A stretch of DNA of 64,000 bases, from NCBI GenBank assembly GCA_963921825.1, contig OY997592.1, forward strand, positions 25,647,730-25,711,729, read 5' to 3'. Shown here piece by piece: positions 55,510-64,000 of this stretch (position 1 is its first letter; the number at the start of each line of letters is the position of its first letter). The notes below the pieces were generated by a model. The model was given only the letters and a program-made list of their open reading frames with translations, made no database searches and was not told the DNA's origin. This stretch comes from Erodium maritimum. Lineage: Eukaryota; Streptophyta; Magnoliopsida; Geraniales; Geraniaceae. Both the position numbers and the translations under genes were made by a program.

Positions 55510-56920
55510 GCTTTTTGTCATGATTGTGCTGTCGCCCTCGTTTTCCGTGTCGTCACCCTCGTTTTCCGTGTCGTCACCCTCAGCCACCGACATGTCTCCA
55601 TCCCCAGGGAATTCCCTCGCTCCTCCTCCTCTTATCATGCCTACAAAACCACCAGTTGTTTTTTTTAAACCGATAAGAGAGAGGAAGAAACACCGGCTCA
55701 AAACCCCACCTCCAACTACGATACCTCATCCCCGACTGAACCTCTACAACCTTCGTTGTTGAAGGACCAAGCGTTGGTGGTTTACTCACCGGGTGACACC
55801 CCTTCTATCACGGCCAAGGTGAAACGGGGTCGGCCTCCCAAGCTGCTTGGTCAAGCCATATCGCCGGGTTTCATGGGGACTCCTCATGCTCCTATGAGTT
55901 CACCGGAGATGATCCCACCACCTCCTCTGATAACCATAGTGGTGGCAACTACTACTAGGGTTACAGAACCTCCTACTCTTCTGGTGCTGACAACCCCTCC
56001 TCCTAGGTTTCTGACCCCGCCTCTGGTGACCAAGGCGATGGACACCTTCGCTATGGTTTCAACTCCTAATGTTCCGCCGTCATCGATGAGGGACCTCCAA
56101 GCCATCTTTTCTTCTTGGTGCCTTACTGAGGAAGAGGTGATGAAGGTCGTGGTGTCGTACAACCCACCGGAACCTCAGGTGTTGGAGCGGCTCTACTTTG
56201 GTATGGTGGGTCGTCAGGCGTCTCCTAACCCTCATCGGAAAGAGGTGATGCTCTCAGTCATCACGCGTGCATGGGGTCGTGACGGTGTGGGCGTGGTGGT
56301 CAAGGATCTCGAGCCCGACACATTCGCATTCTATTTTGTGTCCCTAGAGGCTCAGGTCAGGGTTCGCCATAACAAGTCGTGGTGTTTCCATGGCCATGCA
56401 CTACTACTAGGGGAGATCCCCGACCCTTTGGCTCGAAACCTCCCGCATCTGGACCGGCTCCAGCTTTGGGTGCATGCTAGGGGGATACCGCCCCTCGTCA
56501 GGACAAGGGCGAGCACGTGGAAACCTCGTGTGATAAATGGGGCCTCTATTAGGGTGGGACAGTGAGAGTCGGTTCTTGATGGACGATCACTGACCCTTTC
56601 GGTGTATCATGATCATGCACTTCCAGGAATAATCAAATCCGATAAGGGTTAGTCTAACATATGAACGATTCCCGCTTTTTGTTTTAATTGCTGGAAAATC
56701 GGTCACATGGTCCGAGATTGTGATTGGGAGGTGTTAGGGGTGCCCGCTTTGAAGGACTCGATCTTGGAATTCAAAACTGTCAAGGTGGATAGACCGCTGG
56801 GATTTGCACCATTGATCTCGGACACAATACCTAATGTTGGGTCATCTCAAGGGAAGAAGCCCCTTGTGACCCCGGGCACGGTACCTGACCCGTTCATCGG
56901 GTATTAGGGTCAGATCGGGG
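55510..56920 (+). pseudogene. LINE ORF1 (gag-like) remnant
   Basis: An N-terminal Ser/Pro-rich part begins with a 21-bp duplicated stretch (CGTTTTCCGTGTCGTCACCC, twice near 55540-55580). The frame from 55756 carries KRGRPPKLLGQ, a Pro-rich linker and the DUF4283-type region (EVMLSVITRAWGR, FAFYFVSLEAQVRVRHNKSW, CFHGHALLLGEIPDP, LDRLQLWVHARGIPPLVR) to a stop at about 56565. After stops, CFNCWKIGHMVRDC gives the CCHC knuckle at about 56680-56725. This matches plant L1 ORF1 proteins that bind LINE RNA. No ORF2 follows, so the element is truncated. Confidence 0.75.
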
Positions 56921-57209
56921 TGGCGCCTTACCCTCGAGGTCCTGGTCAGACTTCAGAGATAATCCCCCTAGGTGTTCAGAGATAGGCCCTCTGGGTTTGT
57001 CCCATTTAGGAAGCTGCAGGGCCAGAAGAGGGATACAACGGGAGAACCGCGGGAAGACCAGGCGAGGGTAGGGAAGCAGCCCCACCACGAGGTATGTTGG
57101 ACAACATAGGCTCCAGGGACTTACTCTAGAGAGAGTCCCTGAGACGAGCTGGTACTCCCAGCCACACTGCAAAGTTCAAGTTCGTTAGTTCACTTGACAA
57201 AACGAATCC

Positions 57210-57416
57210 TTGGAAAGCATGGACCAAGCAGCGTTTAGGCCTTACTTTAAGCGGTTCTTGGTAGTTGGCACCTTTTGGTATTATTTTATAATTCTAGCTT
57301 TGGCTTCAATTCCTATTTTAGTTATATTTCTTGTATTAGTTATGCTTGCTATAACCGCTTTTTATTGGATCGGTTCGTTTATGAGAGTTATTGGATCATT
57401 ACCCCTTCAAGAGTAA
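57210..57416 (+). CDS. Short hydrophobic ORF, unidentified
   Basis: The 68-codon frame starts MESMDQAAFRPYFKRFL and continues with a long hydrophobic stretch (about residues 20-60, two possible membrane helices), ending IGSLPLQE. AT-rich codon use differs from the GC-rich LINE sequence upstream. No family was recognised. It may be an accidental frame in AT-rich DNA or a piece of a captured gene; the basic-then-hydrophobic pattern is the only argument for reality. Confidence 0.2.
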   Translation: MESMDQAAFRPYFKRFLVVGTFWYYFIILALASIPILVIFLVLVMLAITAFYWIGSFMRVIGSLPLQE

Positions 57417-57456
57417 CGACCATTGTAATGAACCTATTTTCTATTTAATGAAACCT

Positions 57457-57595
57457 ATTTTTTTTTTATCAGAGAGAATTACAGGGAAATCCTATTTTAG
57501 TCTAATCTAACCCACCACCCAATACCCACACTTACTCTCAAGTAAGTGTACCCACCGGGTTTCGAAACCTACTTCTTATTCTAAAAAAAGGACAA
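57457..57595 (-). mobile_element. SINE-like retroposon (tentative)
   Basis: On the minus strand the segment contains GGTTTCGAAACCC, close to a Pol III B box, and ends with CTCTCTGATA followed by an A-run (plus-strand T-run 57457-57466). An A box and a target duplication were not found. Confidence 0.3.
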
Positions 57596-57957
57596 CATAT
57601 TATTTGGTAATTGTGAAAAAGTAGGCTTTCTTGAAACGGGAAGGAAGGAATTTTATTTATAAGATCTCAACATACAACTAAGTGTAGGTTGTCTTCATGT
57701 TAGAAAAAATTGGGTAAAAAGACATGTTTTATTCCCATTGAATGGAAGAGTGTTTTTGGTTTGAGATGTCTTTCAGTATGCTCATATTTGTAAAATTGAG
57801 GGTTTTTTCATTAGTATTGTTTTCTATTTGGAAATTGGTCCTCTAATAAATTTGTTGATAAAAAACACACAACAAAGTGTTTTCGGAAAAACCAAACCAG
57901 ACCACGACAGAACAGATACAGAATGAGTCTCTCTGGTTAGTCAATGCGATGCTCGAT

Positions 57958-58515
57958 TCACTGTCCTGGTAACATACTAAAGTTTGACATCCTCGAGATA
58001 TAACTGGAGGGCCTGGTACTTTTCAAAAACTGTCCCACGGGGGAGTGCAACTGGACGCTCCTATTAATGAGGTCCATTAAATATTGGGCATCACTTCGAA
58101 TGATGACCCGGGCCGCACCCTCATTCACGTCCCATCTGAACGCCTTCTGGATCGTCATTGCCTCCGCAAATTTGACTAAGCGTACACCTGGGAGGAGGCC
58201 ACTCATTCCATCCCTTTCTTGGCCATAATCATCTCTGCATATCATGCTCCAAGCCATATGGGCCATATTCTAAAAAATCGTCCCATCAAAGTTGACCGTC
58301 ATCCAACCCACTGGCAGCAGTAACCACCGTGTTTCCCTGTGATGAGCCATTCGAGGTGTCAGAGTATCCGATGTAAAGTGCATCGCACGACAACTCTAGA
58401 TATGGCTCTGAATTGTAACATCAAGTGCCAGCGAGGACGGTTGGTTCTGGTTCCAAACCAATCTGTTCCTCGGTTTTCATATCTCCCAAACAATTAACGC
58501 CATAAGGGACTTAAA
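57958..58515 (-). pseudogene. LINE ORF2 C-terminal fragment with RNase H
   Basis: Reading leftward: FKSLMALIVWEI and KPRNRLVWNQNQPSSLALD (linker after the zinc-binding region), then GWMTVNFDGTIF, an in-frame TAG, and MAHMAWSMICRDDYGQERDG with FAEAMTIQKAFRW, VIIRSDAQYLMDLINRSVQL and HSPVGQFLK. This is the RNase H part of an L1-type LINE. The order and spacing match the LINE at 43723-53405, but this copy is on the opposite strand and truncated at both ends. Confidence 0.75.
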
Positions 58516-58979
58516 TTTCTCCTTCGGGCGAGGGGTGATCGACATCGACGGTGCTGGTGATGGCGACATGGGGGATGATTTGCGGAGGAAATTGAGTGGT
58601 GGGGACGGAAAATAGGTAGGAGGTGGAGAGAAAACAAAAGCCATAAAATAAAATAAAAACCATTGTCATCTTCCAAACTCGAAAGGGATGAGGAGTATGA
58701 CTATGGTGACTATGATAAAGGTGTACAGAAAAATAGAGAAGAGAAGGAGTATTGGAAGTGCTCACAAGAGAAAAGTGTTTTTTACATACGAATTGGAAGG
58801 TGGATCGTTTAATCAAAGCATAACCCCAACTATTGTTGCTTACTGTGTATATTGGACAACAATTATTTGAATTTATTGTGTTTTTGTATTTGCAATATGA
58901 ATGCTTTTATACTATGATAAAAGCATTTTTGTTTAAAAAAATAATCCCGAGGAAACCCTAATTCTCTCTCGCTAGAACC
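58516..58979. other. Spacer between LINE fragments
   Basis: A minus-strand open frame (to 58816) contains a hydrophobic stretch, MVFILFYGFCFLSTSYLF, but it merges into the LINE linker downstream and has no recognised family. Confidence 0.35.
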
Positions 58980-61095
58980 TGTCAGGGCCTCTTCTTAGGA
59001 AACACTAGCCCTAGTTACCTATGGAGCTTCATGTGCCTATCACCGTCGTCAACAAGCCCACTACACCTATCGGCTCGGTCCCGTCGCCGCCTGCACCCGT
59101 GTGTTTCTCGGCAATCCCTCCTCCTCGACCTTTCTCGGTTGTGGAGTCTCCTTTAAAGCCTCGACGCTGAAGGAGGCCGAAACAAACACTAGTCGAGACA
59201 CCCTTTCAACCTCTTCTTCCACCACCATCCTCTGCGATATTGCCGACGCATCAATCAATGGCGATAATATCTTTCTCTCCAGGGTCCTCTAAGCCGCTAG
59301 CAAAACCACAAAGAGGTCACCCGATGAAGATTTCACCAATTGCTTCCTCCACAAGTAACTCACCGACCGCTCATAGCCTTGGAAAAGTCATGCCACCCTC
59401 AATGGGTGTTGATTCTATCCCAGGTGAAGCCTCGTCACCTCCGCTGCTGATTTCTCCTACTGTCGGAGAGGCCTCCCCACCATCATTGTGTCGGGATCCT
59501 CTCCATGAAAAAGCTCCAATAGTGGACGACGGGAGAACGACCTTGGGGGGGCGCTGACTGATGGGGCCCCGATCCCTAATGTGGCGAGGATTCCTATAAC
59601 CCCATCAATGATTACCACACCTCCGGGCATGGTTCATCATCGCAGGGTGCCTAAGACGCGTGAAGCTAACTCTATCCCATGGATATCAGCACCGCCGGAA
59701 TCTCTCGAGGTCAACCTAACTAGTCTCTAAGATGTCCTTTCTTACTGCTCGCTGGATGAGGAGGAGAAACTGGAGATTCTCGTCTCGTACCCCGGTCAGC
59801 CCTTCGAGCCTTGCTCCCCAGCAATTCGCCATGTTGGGAAAGCTCTGGTCTTCAAAGCCTCCGTAGAAGGAGGTTCTGCTCCGGATGATCACGAACGCGT
59901 GGGTAGATCTGTATAGGGCCTGGTAATCAAGGACATTGGTCCTGGGGTTTTTGGCTTCTACTTTGAGTCGGAGGAGGCTCGTGCGTGGGTTCGGAGCAAC
60001 GAACCTTGGTGCTTCGATGGCCATCTGCTACTCCTCGGTGACTTTGACCCAATGGCGAGTGATTTTCCTATCTTGGATCGGCTCCAACTCTAGATTCACG
60101 CCCATGGTCTCCCTCTATTGGTGCGGACCCGAGCGACCAGGAAAATAATTGGCTCGATTCTAGGGCTATTTTTTGAGGTCTAATGTGATGAATGGGGCCT
60201 TTGCTGGGGAGGAACGATGAAAGTGCGCTTATGGCACCTCGTGGAACGTCCCTTACGCTGTCATTTGCTACTGAGGTTCAAGGACTTCTCGGAGTCGGTT
60301 CGAGTCTCGCTTACCTACACGAAACTGCCCTCCTTCTGCTACAACTATGGGCTGATCGGACATGTGGTTCAGGAGTACGATCGGGATATTGTTGGAGGTC
60401 CACGGTTCGACTCATCCATGTTGGAGTTCCAAAAGGACCGGAATGCCAAGCCATATGCGACAGATTAGGGGAATTAGGGGTCTCGAAGCCAACCACTAAG
60501 GGTCGGCCTTGTATCCTTGAGCACCGTACCTAAGGGTACCTTGCCTCGAGAAAGGGGCCCAATTATATCCTTGAGCACTGTATCTAAGGGTACAAGACCT
60601 CGGGGTCACATCCAAGCCAAGAATCTCGATCCAGGCTGGAAAAACTTGGTGGCCGGATAACTGAGGTTTCAAGCATGCATGGGCACAGAGATGAAGTTGG
60701 AACTAGAGATGGACCCGGCTCTAGAGGAGTGAAGAGGGGTTCTGCTAGTGAACCCTAAGATTATCAGGCGATGGTAGGTAAGCAACCCTGATAGGAGGGA
60801 TGATTGGTCCCTCTAGCTTCGGGAGGGGTTTCTGGTTAAAGTCTTGCCTCCTACAACTGATGCAGTCCAGGCTCAGGCTCTTGAGTAGGACTTCCAGTTT
60901 CGTTTTCCAAACCTCACATTTCCTTCCTGCTTATATGATGTCTCAATATCATTTGTGATGGTTATAATGTTAAAGGAACTGGGACACATGCGTTCTAATG
61001 TCTGTTCTTCTTAAGTAGTCAAAAAGTAATTTTTCAGTCGTACTCATTTATAATTGAAATCTGACTTAATAAAATTGCACTCTTCACCAAAAGAA
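58980..61095 (+). mobile_element. Internally deleted LINE: ORF1 remnant plus 3' tail
   Basis: The CTCTCTCGCTAGAACC leader is followed by MELHVPITVVNKPTTPIG and a Pro/Ser-rich N-terminus with several stops. The DUF4283-type region lies at 59870-60150 (FGFYFESEEARAWVRSNEPW, CFDGHLLLLGDFDP, LDRLQL, IHAHGLPLLVRTRAT). A knuckle-like FCYNYGLIGHVVQEY is at about 60330. From about 60900 the sequence becomes a LINE-like 3' end finishing TTAATAAAATTGCACTC and CCAAAAGAAA, comparable to the tail at 53370-53405. No endonuclease or reverse transcriptase lies between, so ORF2 has been deleted. Confidence 0.65.
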
Positions 61096-61589
61096 ACAGG
61101 TTTAATAAGCCTGTAATAATAAATGGCGGTTGGAAGTAAATATGAGATAATTGTAACATGGATACGTGACCATGAAAAAGGGAGAGTAGAAAAACAGTAC
61201 ATGCCAGGAAAATAAAGGAACACGATCCGTTAGTTCGGGCAAGAAAGGAAATTACAAACCCTCCTCCTCACTCCACGTACCAAGTCAAATTATCCAGCTA
61301 TTTTCTTCACCATACTGTGGGTCTTAACAAAGCTTATATAAAATAATATAATTTGTTAATTTATCTGTAAGTTAAATATAACGTCCAAAGTCCTAAAAAA
61401 CTTATTAATAATTTATCAAGCAAATAAGCTCTGGTATCATATTAACTCAAACTTATCTAGAAATATAATTTAATAAATATGACAGACAAATGTAATTTAT
61501 CTCATGATATGATTCGTACATGTTTATAGAGGTGAGAGTAGACTCTTAATAAATAAGGGCATGAGTTTAACCTTCTTCATGCTTCAGTT

Positions 61590-61620
<31 letters not shown>

Positions 61621-62520
61621 GGCATATCTGTCTGTAGCATTTTGTTTAGGCTGAATCTAGGCTTTTTATTGAATCATTAAAATGTAGTGTTTCAGGTTGA
61701 AACACACATTAATGTATGTGTTAAAAGAAATTAACATGGAAATGTACAACTTTGTCATTACTTACTGCTCATGTTATAGGATGCTTGTTGGCTTTGGCAT
61801 TAGGTTAATAACCTTTTGGAAAGTTTCTTTGTGAAAAGGATTTAAGCATGGCCCAACAATCTCCACCTCCAAATCCCTCTTTAGACTTTAGCTGTAGTTG
61901 GTATCGACCTTTCACATGACTCAAAAAGCTACTGCTTTGAACATTTGGAGCCTTTCCTTATTTTGCAATATGTGTTTAAGTTGATGATGAAAAGGAGACG
62001 GTGATTTTAAAGGGTAAAGAAGAAAGGGTCTCTTTTCAATTTTCATTGAAAGTTGCAGTAGACAGATTTAGACAATGAGAGGACTTGCCCATCTTGACCA
62101 ATATTGTATTATGCTTCCCATTAAACCAAACAGAGCAAATCAATAGGCTCCTTCATGGCTCTTGGTTACTTGAGAAAAATTATAAGTTATGACTATGACA
62201 TAATCTTGATCACCCCATCAAATATTCAAATACTTAATTATACATTTGAAAACTATTTATTTTACATTCATATGAATCCAAACAGATAAAAACGATAAGT
62301 TTATATGACTTGATTACTTGATCAAGAATTTAGGTTATGGTTGATTATCATACTAATGACTCAAATATTTTACTGTTAACTTAATAAGTCTCAATACCGA
62401 ATAATATCATTCCACGTCTACTATTTTTTACATAGCATTGCGTTTATTCATTAACGATGGTGTGTTTTGGATGTTAACATACTTTTACATCAATCACAGA
62501 AACAAACCAAATAAAACGGT
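61096..62520. other. AT-rich intergenic spacer
   Basis: No gene or element boundary was supported. It contains a (TA)n microsatellite at about 61597-61620. Confidence 0.5.
61597..61620. repeat. (TA)12 microsatellite
   Basis: An uninterrupted TA dinucleotide run of about 24 bp in AT-rich spacer. Confidence 0.9.
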
Positions 62521-62610
62521 AAAAGAGATTAAGACGATATTTTCTCTTCTAACACAGGGTTTCTTTCACTTAATGTTTCTAGTACGATTAGTTGTCGGTT
62601 AAGGTATACT

Positions 62611-64000
62611 TTGTACAAAGACATTGAAACACAACTTAAAAATAAGCCCATTTTCTCTCTAACAGAAACCCTACCTGCCAAGGTCGACCTTCTTCTTCCC
62701 CCTCTACCCATCAACGACATCCATGGCGTTGACGCCATGGTATCCGGCCATGGATGTCGTCGGCGGTATCCCCTCTTTCCCCTCTTCCCTCTCCCCACCA
62801 CTTTCTCCTCTTACTTTCTCTTTCCTCACTACAATGCCTCTCTCCCTGGTTTCCTCTTCGTCTCTTTTTGAATCCTCCGATAGCTTTGTTGGAGCTTTAT
62901 CGTGCTCGACTGGTGTTGTTCAGACTATCCGATTTCAACGGTCGTTCCCTCGCCTGATTTTGGTCGTGTGTTCGCTAGAGGTTACACAATGGGTTGCGGG
63001 TGCTCCCGGTTTTTGCAGATCTCTGCTTCTCCAGCCAAGATCTGCAACTCGGGTTTGCGTCTTGCCTCCTCATGCCTTATGTTGCTTTGGGAGCTGATTT
63101 TTGGTGTTGCGGCTCCGACATGGGGACTTCTCGATGGTCATCTCGGGTTCGTTCTGGGTCGGGTCCAGCTTCGTCTGGTAGGGGCAGGCCGAGTGTGAAC
63201 TACGTAGGTTCTGGCCTAGGTCGGGTTCTACAACAGTTCGGGCCCTAGACCGGGTCGGATTCAACCCAAGTTTTGTTTTGTTTGAATAGGGCTAGGTTGA
63301 CTACTTCTTCCTCACAAGTGCTTCTCGGTTCGTCGGGCTGCCTTTTCTGCTTCTCGTGAACTTAGTTTAGGGGAGTCCAAGCTCGCACACCAGATCTGGT
63401 TTTGGTCAGATATCGTTTTGGGCTCTGTCCATGTTTGGCTTCGCTCGTGCTCGGTATTATTACAGGTTTTTCCTATCAGGTCTTCGTTTGGTGTTTGTCG
63501 ACGAGGGATTACCGGTTTTGGTATCGGAACTCTCAGCTCGAGCTTTAGTGTCGGATCCCCAATTCGTGAAAGGGTCAGTATTCGACCGGTGGTGTGGTGG
63601 TGGAAGCAGGGTTGTTGTGCTTTTTTCAAACCCGTTCTTGATGGTTCTCAAGCGGCTTGTTTCAGATCTATCGTGGGAAGCGTTTCTTAATCGTTTCGAT
63701 CTTTGATTCGTTGTGAATCTGGTCTCGTCCCTCGTCATCGCGGAGGGTCAGAATCTTAGTGGTGGCGTTCCGCTTCTCTACAACCTTTAATGTCTGATAT
63801 GTCCGAGTGTAGGCTGGCTCGTGCTCGGTATAACTACAGCCCTTCCCCTTCGGGTCCTTGTTTGGTGTTTGTCGACGAAGGGTTATCGATTTTGATTTTG
63901 GAATGCTCATCTCGAGTCCAGCCTCGGATCCCCAGAAGTCTAGACTTATGACTGCCTGTTTGTTGGAGTGTATTGGTCAGAAGCTCGGTCATGGTGTTGC
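62611..64000 (+). other. GC-rich block at the window edge, unassigned
   Basis: A sharp change in composition begins at about 62640 with a CTCTCTCTAACAGAAACCCT leader-like sequence, then pyrimidine-rich sequence and several short frames on both strands, none with a recognised domain. The leader resembles those of the LINE ORF1 copies further left, so this may be the 5' part of another LINE continuing beyond the window. Confidence 0.3.
63424..63945 (+). repeat. Direct repeat of about 130 bp
   Basis: The block around CTCGTGCTCGGTAT (about 63440) through TTGGTGTTTGTCGACGA to TCGGATCCCC (about 63560) recurs at about 63820-63935 with about 75-80% identity by eye. The two copies are about 385 bp apart. 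Confidence 0.75.

Noticed and set aside
58511-58816. Secreted or membrane protein gene on the minus strand
   Set aside because: The hydrophobic stretch is not followed by a recognisable domain and the sequence passes into the LINE ORF2 linker with stops.

Overview
The window is nuclear DNA from a flowering plant, most likely a eudicot. The evidence is GT-AG introns, TG...CA long terminal repeats with 5-bp target duplications, plant-type Mutator-like (MULE), hAT, Ty1/copia and L1-type LINE elements, and plant-only protein families (FAR1, GRF zinc finger, Agenet/Tudor). No bacterial, organellar, viral, rRNA or tRNA gene was recognised. Only one convincing intact host gene is present; almost everything else is transposable elements at different stages of decay. 

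Region 1 (1-16.5 kb): degenerate Ty3-type long LTRs; a broken FAR1-like MULE transposase (minus strand, 4.06-5.81 kb); a left-truncated TIR element carrying gene-like sequence (5.93-7.86 kb); and a MuDR-type transposase pseudogene (8.28-14.50 kb) split by a 3,467-bp solo LTR with a perfect 5-bp duplication. A small acidic ORF (14.88-15.24 kb) and a decayed GRF zinc-finger gene (minus, 15.6-16.3 kb) follow. 

Region 2 (16.5-36.4 kb): a very dense set of MULE-like elements, all ending GGG...CCC with 9-bp target duplications, surrounding and filling the single host gene. That gene encodes a 402-residue tandem Agenet (plant Tudor-like) protein with six coding exons between 22133 and 36371. Intron 1 (6.9 kb) is about 88% MULE, including a three-level nest; intron 3 holds a hAT element that itself carries a mini-MULE and a MITE; intron 5 holds another small TIR element and a decayed piece of an unrelated coding sequence. 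A MULE ends about 70 bp before the apparent 5' leader. 

Region 3 (36.4-53.4 kb): a LINE tail, an internally deleted copia element with 127-bp LTRs and a perfect 5-bp duplication (38723-41422), a mini-MULE with a triplicated arm, and an L1-type LINE (43723-53405, about 18-bp target duplication) whose RNase H domain is interrupted by a minus-strand copia element of about 5 kb. 

Region 4 (53.4-64 kb): several broken LINE ORF1/ORF2 pieces on both strands, AT-rich spacer, and an unassigned GC-rich stretch with an internal direct repeat at the right edge. 

The most notable structure is the MULE assemblage. At least ten elements share GGG termini, 9-bp duplications, TIRs built from about 30-bp degenerate tandem modules around an ACCCT core, and (in the larger ones) a shared subterminal TTTCC(A/G)TCC motif and gene-like GC-richer interiors.
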